Below the pieces are notes generated by a model, which did not search any database, was not told the DNA's origin, and worked only from the letters and a program-made list of their open reading frames with translations. Made by a program: the position numbers and the translations under genes. This document shows, in pieces, positions 15,958-25,243 of a stretch of 64,000 nucleotides of DNA. Every line of letters starts with the position of its first letter. Position 1 is the first letter of the stretch. The stretch comes from Sphingomonas sp. PP-CC-1A-547 (lineage in GTDB: Bacteria; Pseudomonadota; Alphaproteobacteria; Sphingomonadales; Sphingomonadaceae), in the NCBI RefSeq assembly GCF_003610375.1, contig NZ_RAPZ01000012.1:186001-250000 (forward strand), in the 5' to 3' direction.

Positions 15958-16782
15958 TCATCGTAAGTCGAAGTTCGAGATAATCAGCTCAGCGGCCTTC
16001 ACGCCCGCGCCTACGCCGACTGTGTAGGTCGTATCAGCCTCGATCATGTAAAACGCGGCGAAAGTCGCGCGCGCACCAGGCGTATCGTTGATCGACAGCA
16101 GGAACTTGCCCTTGATGTCGGCGAGCTGCGCCGCGAGCTGGCCGAAGTCGTCGCGGCCGAACACGTCCTGGCCGTAGTCCTTCTCGCATCCCCAGTAGGG
16201 TGGATCGAGATAGAACAACATGCCGGCGCGATCGTACCGGCGGATGAACTGGGAATAGCCGAGCTGCTCGATCATAACTCCTGCGAGCCGTTCGTGGATG
16301 TCGGCAAGCATTGGCTCAAGCTTCGCGACGTTGAACCGTGCGCCGGTCGTCGTGCTGACGCCGAACGAGCGGCCTGCGACCCGACCGCCGAATGCCAGTC
16401 GCTGGAGATAGAGAAAGCGGCATGCGCGTTCGAGATCGGTCAGCGTCTCGGCCGGTGTAGCCTTCAGCCGCTCGAACTCCGCGCGGCTGGCCACACGGAA
16501 CCGCAGCATGTCGATCATGTAGGGATAGTGCCGTTGCAGCACGCGGAAGAACGTCGCGACGTCGCCCGACACGTCGTTGATGACCTCGACCTTCGGTCGC
16601 GATCGGCGGCGGAGGAAGACGCCGCCCATCCCCACGAAGGGCTCGGCATAGCCGTCATGGTCGACGCGCTCGATCATCGCGACCAGGCGCGATGCCAGAT
16701 TACGCTTGCCGCCAATATATCCCGCCGCGGGTGCGACGGGACGAATAAGATTTAGAGTGTTCACTTTACGTTCTCGCGTCAT
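15958..16782 (-). CDS. Phage Dam-type DNA adenine methylase
   Basis: 274 residues from ATG 16782; the open frame extends upstream but that part is Pro/Arg-rich and not family-like. The SAM site is PFVGMGGVF (48-56) after the lysine-containing YIGGKRNLA (22-30), and the catalytic motif is DPPY (193-196), the alpha-class order of Dam enzymes. It methylates adenine N6, probably in a short palindrome such as GATC, and in phages protects DNA from host restriction or times packaging. It lies downstream of the portal gene, reading the same way. Length matches the family, so it may be the last intact enzyme of the prophage. Confidence 0.9.
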   Translation of the reverse strand: MTRERKVNTLNLIRPVAPAAGYIGGKRNLASRLVAMIERVDHDGYAEPFVGMGGVFLRRRSRPKVEVINDVSGDVATFFRVLQRHYPYMIDMLRFRVASRAEFERLKATPAETLTDLERACRFLYLQRLAFGGRVAGRSFGVSTTTGARFNVAKLEPMLADIHERLAGVMIEQLGYSQFIRRYDRAGMLFYLDPPYWGCEKDYGQDVFGRDDFGQLAAQLADIKGKFLLSINDTPGARATFAAFYMIEADTTYTVGVGAGVKAAELIISNFDLR

Positions 16783-16911
16783 AAGTGCCGCACCCCGCGA
16801 ATCGTGGGGTGCGGGACGGCCGGTGGCCGATGGTCGTGGCGAGAGTGATCCTCGTCGGTTTGCCGGGCTCCACCCCGGCATCCCCCGCTCGGCTATGCCG
16901 GACGTGAAAGC

Positions 16912-17958
16912 TTAGCTGGCTGGTGCTGGCACCCGCCGCGGCGCGAAGGCGACGGCTTCGACGCCCACCGCCTCGTTGATGTCCAACAGGCGTGCCTGGA
17001 TCGGTTCGATCTCCAGCTCGAAAAACATATCGACCGCTTCGCTGGGCTTGCCGAGCGTCGAGCCCTGCGCCGGCACAATGCCCAGCAGCACAGGGGGCGT
17101 GCGGTGCGCCGCCAGTACGTCGTCGCGCGTCGCGTTCTTGATCCCCATGAACTCGTCGTTCGCGCCGACCTGGGCGATCGGCAGTATCTTGATCCCGCCA
17201 TCCTTGCCGCCAGGCTGGTGGACGAAGAGGTTGCGGAAGTTACCCGGCCCCTTTGACCGCTTCAGCGCGTCGCGGATCGCATTGACGTCGCCATCGGAGA
17301 ATTCACCGGTCGCATGTAAAATGAAACCGGCATGACTACCATTCAGATAGTATTTGCGGCGAAACAGGGTGGCGGCTTCATTGAGCAACGCGGATTGTAG
17401 CGCAGAGATATACTCCGGCACGCCATAAATCTCTTGGTTGATGTCGGGCTGCATGATCTGGATAACGCTGCCGGGTCGAAACTCGAATTCCGTCGCTAGG
17501 TTTTCCACGAAGAAATACCGGCCCTCTTCGATCCCGCGGCGTGTGAATTTAGCCAGGGAATGATCGAGGCGCATGAGTCCGCCTAGGACACTGCGGCGCT
17601 GCTCGACGAAGCCGAAGCCGAACACCAGATAATCAAACACCAGCTTTTCGAACGCGCCGCGCGACAGCCACGGCGTCGGCGTGAACGACCGCACCAGCAA
17701 ATTGCGCTTCAGCAGGATGGCCGAGCTATGATGCGGGCTCGCGCGAAACGATCGGGCCAGGCCATCGACGCTGATCGGCGGTTCGAACCATCGACCGTTA
17801 TGAGGGCATTCGAGCATATCGAGGATCTCGCGCCGGCTGTTGACCGGCTCGGGATCCCCAAACGAAAACGCCGCTACCGACGTCAACTTCTCCGGCGTCG
17901 TGACGATCGCGCCGGCTCGGCCGGCCTCGTGACGGCCCATGCGGCGTGCCTTGCCCAT
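16912..17958 (-). CDS. P2-like (PBSX family) phage portal protein
   Basis: 348 residues from ATG 17958, overlapping the terminase stop. The pattern is typical of the P2 gpQ/PBSX portal family: PPISVDGLARSFRASPHH, a hydrophobic FDYLVFGFGFVE segment, IIQIMQ-like VIQIMQPDINQEIYG, GNFRNLFVHQPGG and the late PPVLLGIVPAQGSTLG. Portals form the dodecameric DNA channel of the capsid. Length is normal and no break is visible, but its partners for capsid assembly are gone, so it is a relic without a role unless a helper phage uses it. Confidence 0.9.
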   Translation of the reverse strand: MGKARRMGRHEAGRAGAIVTTPEKLTSVAAFSFGDPEPVNSRREILDMLECPHNGRWFEPPISVDGLARSFRASPHHSSAILLKRNLLVRSFTPTPWLSRGAFEKLVFDYLVFGFGFVEQRRSVLGGLMRLDHSLAKFTRRGIEEGRYFFVENLATEFEFRPGSVIQIMQPDINQEIYGVPEYISALQSALLNEAATLFRRKYYLNGSHAGFILHATGEFSDGDVNAIRDALKRSKGPGNFRNLFVHQPGGKDGGIKILPIAQVGANDEFMGIKNATRDDVLAAHRTPPVLLGIVPAQGSTLGKPSEAVDMFFELEIEPIQARLLDINEAVGVEAVAFAPRRVPAPAS

Positions 17959-18686
17959 TATAGAATCTCCATAGTCGACTTGGGCGCTTCGCGGCCGTCG
18001 AGCGGTTCGTTGTTAAGGACGTGCATGATCGACCAGGCGAGATCCGCGTGGCCGTCGTCGCCGCCCCGGCCGGCCTTGAACGTGACGTTCCGGCCGCTGG
18101 TGGTCAGCGTTTTCTTGATCGAGACGAAGGACGAGACGACATCGAGCCAGCTCGCATCGAACGTCATGCGCCCGCGCGAGATCACGTTCTGCGCCTTCAT
18201 GATCATCATCGCCTTCACCTCGAGCGAATATTCGATCTTGGTGACGCCCTTGATCCCGGCATCGGGTTTGGCGAGCAGCTGGTAGACGCCGGCGCCGACG
18301 CCCGACGCGTCGATGCCAAGGAACGTGCAATTGTACCGCGACAGCATACCCTTCACGAAGGTGGCCTGCTGTTCGAAGTCGAGACCGCGCAGCGGGTGGC
18401 GTTCGAGCAGGCGGAAAGCGCCGCCCTGGACGAGCGGCGGTGCCATGATCGACAGCGACGCATTATCGCCGTTCTCACTGTTCTGCGGATCATAGCCGGC
18501 CCACACGGGGCGCTCACCGTACGGGCGTGCGGCCTCCGGATTGAAGTCGGTCCAGTCCTCCATAGAGTCGCAGCCGCATTTAATCAGGTCGTTGAACCGG
18601 AACGCGGACAGGCTGTCGTCGACGAAGTCGCAGTCGAACAGGTTGGCAAACTCGTCTGGCGCATAAGCGACCAATCTACAAGCCAC
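17958..18686 (-). pseudogene. C-terminal fragment of P2-like large terminase
   Basis: 242 codons matching only the end of the P2 gpP-type large terminase (about 590 residues when whole). The piece carries the packaging nuclease domain: VWAGYDPQNSENGDNASL with acidic residues, FLGIDASGVGAGVYQL, and GHADLAWSIMHVLNNEPLDG near the end. The N-terminal ATPase with Walker motifs is absent; homology stops near 18670, where a head-to-head integrase tail begins. A deletion removed the rest. Its stop overlaps the portal start, the normal gene order. Confidence 0.85.
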
Positions 18687-18700
18687 TTCCCGCCCGCCAA

Positions 18701-19006
18701 GTGCAACGCCAGCGGCGCACCCGAATCGGTGTCGAGGAACTGGCGAAGATGTTCGCCTACCTGTTGCGCCACAGCCTCGCGACGCTCGTCCGTAACAATG
18801 GCGCGAAGAAGTGGGACCTGGAGGGCTTCATGGGCCACCGCGACGGAAGCCAGACCGAGGTCTACGCGATTGGCGAATTCCCCACCGTCGTGCGCGCCCT
18901 GAATCGCATCATCGCCAAGATCGAGAAGCTTGCTCCGGGCTCAACGCACCGGAACCCTACCGGAGTCGGCGTCGCCGAAAACTCGGCGGGAGTGATAAAA
19001 ATGTGA
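18701..19006 (+). pseudogene. C-terminal fragment of a phage integrase
   Basis: 101 codons, about a quarter of a tyrosine recombinase. FAYLLRHSLATLVRN (the HxxR-box region with L in place of the first His), WDLEGFMGHRDGSQTEVYA (the GH box and the presumed nucleophile Tyr) and the C-terminal helix are visible; the rest is missing. It points at the tRNA-Thr, 22 nt away, as integrases that use a tRNA site do. It is distinct from the intact recombinase at 6781-7929. The fragment is probably inactive. Confidence 0.8.
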
Positions 19007-19027
19007 GTTAAATCAACCACTTGTCGA

Positions 19028-19103
19028 TGGTGCCGCTTACAGGACTCGAACCTGTGACCCCCGCATTACGAATGCGATGCTCTACCAGCTGAGCTAAAGC
19101 GGC
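19028..19103 (-). tRNA. tRNA-Thr (anticodon CGT)
   Basis: 76 nt including encoded CCA. Acceptor arms GCCGCTT and AAGCGGC pair; the D arm is GCTCAGCTGGTAGAGC, the anticodon stem TCGCA/TGCGG with loop TTCGTAA gives anticodon CGT (codon ACG), and the T arm is ACAGG-TTCGAGT-CCTGT. The 3' half (19028-19072) is the attachment core shared with 10188-10232, and the prophage lies directly downstream of its 3' end. The insertion rebuilt a complete gene. Confidence 0.97.
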
Positions 19104-19237
19104 CCGACGACGGATGTATCCGGTCGAGGGGGCGGCAACTACCAGCGGTTTTGCGGGCTGACAAGCGGTTTGCGAGTTTACTCTGTGTTTACCAAGAGCA
19201 GTGCACAAGTGCGGTAACGATACGGGGATCTTTGGGC

Positions 19238-20389
19238 ATGACGACGGCGCGCAGCGTAGAGGATGGACGCGCGGCGGACGCGGATAGCGTGACGCTAGCG
19301 CGGGATGCGTTAACGACGCCTGCACATACCGGCGCGTCCGATTCGACCGATGCGGGCGTCAACGACGTGATGTTCGATCTTGGCGGCGATGAACGGCGGA
19401 TGCACGTGCGCGCCTACAACCATTGGGTGTCGCTGCTGAAGGATCGGCCCTACCCGTCGATCGCCGATCTCGAGCCCGAGACGATCACCGATTTCGGGCC
19501 GCACAGCGTGCTGCTCGATTTCAGTCAGGGCATGGGCGATCCGAAGATCGCGTATCTCGGACGGGCACTGCGCGAGGAGTGCGGGCTCGAGGGGCCGATC
19601 GCGACGATCGCGGACGTCCCGAGCCGGTCGCTGCTGTCGCGGTTGACCGATCATTACCTGCAGATCATCGCCAATCGCGCTCCAATCGGCTTCGAGGCGG
19701 AGTTCGTCAGCAGCCGGGGGCGGACGACGCTGTACCGCGGGATCCTGATGCCGTTCGCGTCGGGTGGGGTGACGATCGACTTCATCTACGGCGTGATCAA
19801 CTGGAAGGAGCTCGCGGACGCGGATCTTCAGGCGACGCTGTCTGCCGAGCTGGATGCCGCCGTGCATGCGTCTCCGCACGGCTCGGGCGCGACCGCGCAG
19901 GTCTGGGCGGATGGGCCGAGCGGTGGCTTCGATATCATGCCTGCCGAGCCGACGCCTGCGGCCATGCAGGAGCTGGTGTTGGATGACCCCTTGCCCGCCG
20001 ACTATGTGCTTGTCGGGCGGCTTGGCGAGCAACTGGCGATGGCGCGGGAGAGCGCGGCGCAGGTCCGTGCGGCCGAAGCGCGTAGTCGTGCGGCGCTGCA
20101 CCGGACGCTAAGTCGGGCGCATGATCTTGCGGTGTCGGCCGTGCAGGACGACGATGATTTCAGCGCGATACTCTCTGCTGCCTGCATGCCGGGTGGGACG
20201 GACGCGATGACGCAGATCGTCGCGCTTGTGTTTGGCGCAAATTTCGAGGCAGCGCGGTTGGAGACATTCGCGACGGTGCTGCGACACGCCCAGCGGCATC
20301 AGGTGCCGACAGGTGGTTTCGCGAGCTTTCTCGGCGGGTTCGACGGTGATCTGGCCGCAATTGCAGTGGCCGAGCGGTCTGAATTCTAG
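19238..20389 (+). CDS. PAS-like domain protein
   Basis: 383 residues from ATG 19238; an upstream in-frame ATG would begin nearer the tRNA. Residues about 48-190 look PAS-like: VRAYNHWVSLLKDRPYPSI, HSVLLDFSQGMGDPKIAYLG, a helix, then TTLYRGILMPFASGG and IDFIYGVINWKE, which matches the PAS domain arrangement common in alphaproteobacterial small regulators. The second half is mainly helical, with an Ala/Arg-rich probable coiled coil about 280-315. No kinase, cyclase or DNA-binding domain follows. It reads toward the glutamate dehydrogenase gene, 76 nt away. Signal and output unknown. Confidence 0.7.
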   Translation: MTTARSVEDGRAADADSVTLARDALTTPAHTGASDSTDAGVNDVMFDLGGDERRMHVRAYNHWVSLLKDRPYPSIADLEPETITDFGPHSVLLDFSQGMGDPKIAYLGRALREECGLEGPIATIADVPSRSLLSRLTDHYLQIIANRAPIGFEAEFVSSRGRTTLYRGILMPFASGGVTIDFIYGVINWKELADADLQATLSAELDAAVHASPHGSGATAQVWADGPSGGFDIMPAEPTPAAMQELVLDDPLPADYVLVGRLGEQLAMARESAAQVRAAEARSRAALHRTLSRAHDLAVSAVQDDDDFSAILSAACMPGGTDAMTQIVALVFGANFEAARLETFATVLRHAQRHQVPTGGFASFLGGFDGDLAAIAVAERSEF

Positions 20390-20465
20390 GTGCGCCGCAG
20401 CATAACCCTTCGCACCTGCCACAAGGGTTGAGATAGGCGAATAGCGGGCGCATAGGCCCTGACCT

Positions 20466-23400
20466 ATGGCGAACCAATCGTTGAACACGCTCACCGAGAC
20501 CCTTGCGGGCCGGTTGACCGAACGGGCCCTTCCGGGCGAACTGAGGGACTTCGGGGCAAGCGAGGTCGCGCAGGCCGCGGCGTTCGTTGCCGCGACTGCC
20601 GCACACCGCGACGACGGTGCGCCGGCAATCGCGATCGAGCCGATCAGTGGCGACGACACGCGGCGGCGAATGCGTCTTGCGATCGTCAACGACGACATGC
20701 CGTTCCTGGTCGATTCGATCGCAGCGGCGATCGGCGCGCAGGACATTGCGGTCGACCGGATCATCCACCCCGTCGTCCGCACGACTCGCGCGCCCGACGG
20801 CACGCTGCATGCTATCGACGCCGATGGCCAGGGTGCAGGCCGCCCCGAATCGATGATCTATCTGGAGATGGAGCGCGCCGATGCGCGTGACCGTCGTGGG
20901 CTGATTGAGGACCTCACTGCGGTGCTGGCCGACGTCCGTGCGGCGGTAACCGACTGGCGCGCGATGCAGGCGGCGCTCGACGACGATATTGCGATGCTGC
21001 CCGAGGGCGAAGGTGCTGCGCTGCTGCAGTGGTTCCTGAACGGGCATCTGACGCTGCTCGGGCATCAGATCTGGCATCGTGACGGGAGCGGTCACGCCGC
21101 GCTCGGTATCGCGCGCAACGAACATCGCGTGCCGATCCTTGCCGAGGCCTCGCGCGCACTCGCGATCGAATGGTTCGAGGCGGGCAACGATGCACCGTTG
21201 CTGCTGAAGTCGAATCTTATCTCGACCGTGCACCGTGCGGTGCCGCTCGACCTCGTCGTGGTGCCGGTGATGGAGGGCGCGACGGTCGCCGGGCTGTCGA
21301 TCTATAGCGGGCTTTGGACCAGCGCTGCGCTCGCCGCGATGCCGCGCGACGTGCCGGTGTTGCGCACGCGACTTGCGGCGATGAAGGCGAAGTTCGGCTT
21401 CGATCCGCGCGGTCATGCCGGCAAGGCGTTGACGCATGCCTTCACCGCGCTCCCGCACGACTTGGTCATAGCGTTCGCGCCCGATGCGCTGGAGGATCTG
21501 GCGCTGACCGCAATGAGCATCGCGGATCGGCCGCGACCTGCGCTCGTGCTGGTGGAGTCTGCGCTCGGGCGGCATTTGTTCGGCTTCGTCTGGTTGCCGC
21601 GCGACGACGTCACTACCAGCCGCCGCGTCGCTATCGGCGACATGCTGGCCGAGGCAGCGAATGCGAGCGTGCTCAACTGGTCGATCGCGCTGGAGGACGG
21701 CGAGGTTGCGATGATCCGCTACACGCTCGATCTGCGCGGCGATGGCCGGATGCCCGACGTCGCGCCGCTCGCGCTCCGGTTGCAGCGGATGGTGCGCGGC
21801 TGGGTGTCGGACGTCGAGGCCGCCTTGGTCGAGACGTTGCCGCCGCCGCGTGCCGCGCGGCTTGCGCTGAAATGGGCGGCGGCGTTCCCGCAGAATTATC
21901 GCAACCTCAGCACGCCTGCGGAGGCTGCCGAGGATATCCAGCGGATCGCCGCGCTGGCCGATACGGACGCGCGTGGCGTGCGCCTCGTCCCGGGTGAGGC
22001 CGGTGCCGATCCACAGCTGAAGATATACAAGCTGGGTGGCGCCCTCCCCCTGTCGGACGCCGTACCGGTGCTGGAGAATTTCGGCTTCCGCGTGATCGGC
22101 GAACTGCCGACGCGGTTGCGCGACGACAGCGTGCCGTTCGTGCATGACTTCGTGCTGGAGGCGAACGACGCGGCGCAGCAGAGCGACGCGCCCGTGCTCG
22201 AAGGCGCGATCGCGGCGGTGCTGGAGGGCGCGGCCGAGAATGATGCGTTCAACCGGCTGATCGTCGAACTCGGGATGCGCCCCGAGGCGATCGTGCTGTT
22301 CCGCGCGTGGTTCCGGTATCTGCGTCAGGCCGGGCTTCCGTACGGGCTGACCACCGTAGTCGATGCGCTGCGGCGTGCGCCGAAGGTCGCGGCCGCCCTG
22401 ATCGCGCGGTTCACCGCGGTCCACCATCCAGATCATCCCGGCAATGCGATCGAGGCGGATCAGGCGATCGAAGCCGGGCTCGACGCGGTCACCGCGATCG
22501 ACGACGACCGTATCCTGCGCGCGTATCGCAACCTGATCGCGGCGACACTGCGGACCAACGCGTTCACGCCGGCCGCGTCGGAAGCGCTCGCGTTCAAGCT
22601 CGACAGCCATCTGATTCCCGGCCTGCCCGCCCCCGTGCCGTGGCGCGAAGTCTGGGTGTATTCGCCGCGCGTCGAAGGCATCCACCTCCGCGCCGGCCCG
22701 GTCGCACGTGGCGGCCTGCGCTGGTCCGATCGTCGGGACGACTTCCGCACCGAGATCCTCGGGCTGATGAAGGCGCAGCGCGTCAAGAACGCGGTGATCG
22801 TGCCGACCGGCGCGAAGGGCGGCTTCTATCCGAAGCAGCTCCCCGCCCCGTCGAACCGCGACGCATGGCTCGCCGAGGGTACCGAGAGCTACCGGATCTT
22901 CATCCGCACCTTGCTGTCGATCACCGACAACATCGTCGAGGGCAAGGTCGTCCATCCGGACGGCGTGACGATCCTCGACGGCGAGGACCCATATTTCGTC
23001 GTCGCCGCCGATAAGGGCACCGCAACGTTCAGCGACGTGGCGAACGCGCTCGCGCTCGAACGCGGCTACTGGTTAGGCGACGCGTTCGCGAGCGGTGGCT
23101 CGGTTGGGTACGACCACAAGGCGATGGGGATCACCGCCAAGGGCGCATGGCTCAGCGTCCAGCGGCACTTCGCCGAACGTGGCCTCGACGTGCAGAGCGA
23201 GAGCATCACCGTCGTCGGCTGCGGCGACATGTCGGGCGACGTGTTCGGCAACGGCATGCTGTTGTCGAAGACGTTGAAGGTGATCGCGGCGTTCGATCAC
23301 CGCCACATCTTCCTCGACCCCGATCCCGATCCGGCGACCAGCTGGGACGAGCGCAACCGGATGTTCGCGCTGCCGCGGTCGAGCTGGGCGGACTACGACG

Positions 23401-25082
23401 CCAGCCTGATCTCGAAGGGCGGCGGCGTGTTCGCGCGCACCGCCAAGGTCGTGAAGCTGTCGCCCGAGGTGCAGGCTGCGCTCGGCGTAACGGCGAGCGA
23501 AATGGAGCCGGGCGCGCTGATCTCGGCGATCCTCAAGGCGCCCGCCGACCTGCTCTGGTTCGGCGGCATCGGCACCTATGTGAAGGCCGCTTCCGAGGCG
23601 AACGTCGCGGTCGGCGATCCGGCCAACGACCGCCTGCGCGTCAATGCCGAGGATCTGCGCGTGATCGCGATCGGTGAGGGTGCGAATTTGGGCGTCACGC
23701 AGGCGGCGCGTATCGCGTTCTCCGCGCGGGGCGGGCGGATCAACACCGACTTCATCGACAATTCGGCGGGCGTCGACTGCTCGGATAACGAGGTCAACAT
23801 CAAGATCGCGCTCAACCGCGAGATGATCGAGGGGCGGCTGGAGTACGAGGACCGCAACACGTTGCTCGCCAGCATGACCGACGACGTCGCGCATCTGGTG
23901 CTGGAGGACAACCGTCTCCAGACGCTGGCGCTGTCGATCGCCGAGGCCGACGGTGCGGTGGCCGTGCCGAGCTATGTGCGCGTGATCGAGATCTTCGAGG
24001 GCGGCGGCAGGCTCGATCGTGCGGTCGAGGGGCTGGCGTCGAACGACATCCTGCTGCGTCGAGGCCAGGATGGGCTGGGCCTCACGCGGCCTGAGCTGGC
24101 GGTGCTGCTGGCGACGGCCAAGCTCGGGTTGCAAGATGCGATCGAGCATAGCGACATCGCCAAGGACGACGCACTCAAGCCCGACCTGCATGCTGCCTTC
24201 CCGGCAGCGATGCGCGAACGGTTCGCGACGGCGATCGACGAGCATCGGCTGCGGCCGGAGATCGTCGCGACCAAGCTCGCCAACCGGATCGTCAACCGAT
24301 TGGGCATTCTCTACCCGTTCGAACTGGCGGAAGAGGAAGGCGCGGCGATGGGCGATATCGCGGCGATGTTCGTCGTCGCCGAGCGCCTGTTCGACCTGCC
24401 CGCGTTGTGGGCGGAGATCGAGACCGCGGTGATGCCCGAGGCGGCACGGATCGCGCTGTTCGACGAGGTCGCGGTCGCGACCCGCTCACAGATCGCCGAC
24501 CTGTTGCGCGTGTCGGCGCCGGGCGCCGTGCCAGGCGAAGTCCTCGCGCGGCTGGCGAAGGGGATCACGCAGCTCGACAGCCAGACCGCGGCGCTGCTGC
24601 TCGAAGAGGCGAGCGCGCAGAGCAGCCGTATTGCGGGGCAACTCGAAGCGGTCGGCGCGCCGGGCGATCTGGTGCGGAAGGTCGTTCGCCTGTTCGAGAT
24701 GGACGGCGCGGTCGGGCTGGCGGATCTCGGCGAGCGGATGGCGCTCGACGAGGCGGTGGTGACGCGGGCCTTCACGCATCTCGGGCAGGCGCTGGGGCTC
24801 GACTGGGCGCAGGCGAATGCGGCGCGGATCAGTCCGACCGATCCTTGGGAGCGGTTGCTGGTTGCCGGGCTGGCGCGCGATTTCCAGCAATTGCGGCTGG
24901 AGTTCCTCGCGCGGTGCGGTGCGCAGGATCCGCAGGGTGCGGTCGAGAAGTGGCTGCTGACGAACGCCACGCGGGTGGCGCAGTTCAAGGCGGTTATCGA
25001 CCGTGCGCGCCATGCGGCAGTGCCGAACGCGGCGATGCTGGCGCAGATCGCCGGTCAGGCGCGGGTGTTGCTGGGGCGGTGA
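20466..25082 (+). CDS. gdhB: NAD-specific glutamate dehydrogenase, large type
   Basis: 1538 residues, the size of the large (about 180 kDa) NAD-dependent glutamate dehydrogenases of Caulobacter, Pseudomonas and Streptomyces. It oxidises glutamate to 2-oxoglutarate and ammonia, feeding amino-acid carbon to the TCA cycle. The N-terminal 700 residues are regulatory, with ACT-like segments. The catalytic core has GGLRWSDRRDDFRTEILG (about 748) and VPTGAKGGF with the substrate lysine (about 780); the NAD-binding region includes VVGCGDMSGDVFGNG (about 917) and IAIGEGANLGVTQAAR (about 1068). The C-terminal part is the usual helical domain. ATG 20466 is the first start. The frame is unbroken. Large opposite-strand frames here are GC artefacts. 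Confidence 0.96.
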   Translation: MANQSLNTLTETLAGRLTERALPGELRDFGASEVAQAAAFVAATAAHRDDGAPAIAIEPISGDDTRRRMRLAIVNDDMPFLVDSIAAAIGAQDIAVDRIIHPVVRTTRAPDGTLHAIDADGQGAGRPESMIYLEMERADARDRRGLIEDLTAVLADVRAAVTDWRAMQAALDDDIAMLPEGEGAALLQWFLNGHLTLLGHQIWHRDGSGHAALGIARNEHRVPILAEASRALAIEWFEAGNDAPLLLKSNLISTVHRAVPLDLVVVPVMEGATVAGLSIYSGLWTSAALAAMPRDVPVLRTRLAAMKAKFGFDPRGHAGKALTHAFTALPHDLVIAFAPDALEDLALTAMSIADRPRPALVLVESALGRHLFGFVWLPRDDVTTSRRVAIGDMLAEAANASVLNWSIALEDGEVAMIRYTLDLRGDGRMPDVAPLALRLQRMVRGWVSDVEAALVETLPPPRAARLALKWAAAFPQNYRNLSTPAEAAEDIQRIAALADTDARGVRLVPGEAGADPQLKIYKLGGALPLSDAVPVLENFGFRVIGELPTRLRDDSVPFVHDFVLEANDAAQQSDAPVLEGAIAAVLEGAAENDAFNRLIVELGMRPEAIVLFRAWFRYLRQAGLPYGLTTVVDALRRAPKVAAALIARFTAVHHPDHPGNAIEADQAIEAGLDAVTAIDDDRILRAYRNLIAATLRTNAFTPAASEALAFKLDSHLIPGLPAPVPWREVWVYSPRVEGIHLRAGPVARGGLRWSDRRDDFRTEILGLMKAQRVKNAVIVPTGAKGGFYPKQLPAPSNRDAWLAEGTESYRIFIRTLLSITDNIVEGKVVHPDGVTILDGEDPYFVVAADKGTATFSDVANALALERGYWLGDAFASGGSVGYDHKAMGITAKGAWLSVQRHFAERGLDVQSESITVVGCGDMSGDVFGNGMLLSKTLKVIAAFDHRHIFLDPDPDPATSWDERNRMFALPRSSWADYDASLISKGGGVFARTAKVVKLSPEVQAALGVTASEMEPGALISAILKAPADLLWFGGIGTYVKAASEANVAVGDPANDRLRVNAEDLRVIAIGEGANLGVTQAARIAFSARGGRINTDFIDNSAGVDCSDNEVNIKIALNREMIEGRLEYEDRNTLLASMTDDVAHLVLEDNRLQTLALSIAEADGAVAVPSYVRVIEIFEGGGRLDRAVEGLASNDILLRRGQDGLGLTRPELAVLLATAKLGLQDAIEHSDIAKDDALKPDLHAAFPAAMRERFATAIDEHRLRPEIVATKLANRIVNRLGILYPFELAEEEGAAMGDIAAMFVVAERLFDLPALWAEIETAVMPEAARIALFDEVAVATRSQIADLLRVSAPGAVPGEVLARLAKGITQLDSQTAALLLEEASAQSSRIAGQLEAVGAPGDLVRKVVRLFEMDGAVGLADLGERMALDEAVVTRAFTHLGQALGLDWAQANAARISPTDPWERLLVAGLARDFQQLRLEFLARCGAQDPQGAVEKWLLTNATRVAQFKAVIDRARHAAVPNAAMLAQIAGQARVLLGR

Positions 25083-25087
25083 CTTCG

Positions 25088-25238
25088 AAACCCCTCTCCC
25101 CGCCGGGGGGAGGGAGGGGCCCGCGTGCTCTTGCGCGTGGGAGGGTGAGGGAATGAGGCTCGGGACGCGAGTCCCCACCACCCCTCACCCTCCCGTCGCC
25201 GAGAGGCTCCTCCTTCCCTCTCCCCGAAGGGGCAAGGG
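25088..25238. repeat. G+C-rich intergenic inverted repeats
   Basis: Between the converging glutamate dehydrogenase and PepSY genes lie several imperfect hairpins of the CCCCTCTCCCC/GGGGAGAGGGG type with the GTGAGGG/CCCTCAC pair between them. They likely end transcription from both sides. Similar sequences recur at 36225, 37335, 39971, 42041 and 53274. Confidence 0.65.
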
Positions 25239-25243
25239 GCGAG

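Larger units (their letters stand above)
10188..19072. mobile_element. Decayed P2-like prophage integrated in tRNA-Thr
   Basis: It is bounded by the 45-bp tRNA-Thr repeats at 10188-10232 and 19028-19072. Phage genes present are portal, the terminase C-terminus, a Dam-type methylase and an integrase tail abutting the right repeat. Capsid, tail, lysis and most replication genes are missing. Remaining space holds cargo: a helix-turn-helix protein, a Septu-like pair, an SOS-box cassette with zinc-ribbon gene, and a two-gene membrane unit. With no complete integrase of its own it is probably fixed, unless the integrase at 6781 or another phage mobilises it. Confidence 0.87.

Noticed and set aside
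20160..22955. 931-residue minus-strand frame
   Set aside because: It lies antisense to the glutamate dehydrogenase gene, is rich in Arg, His and Gln, and has no motif; high GC makes such frames common.
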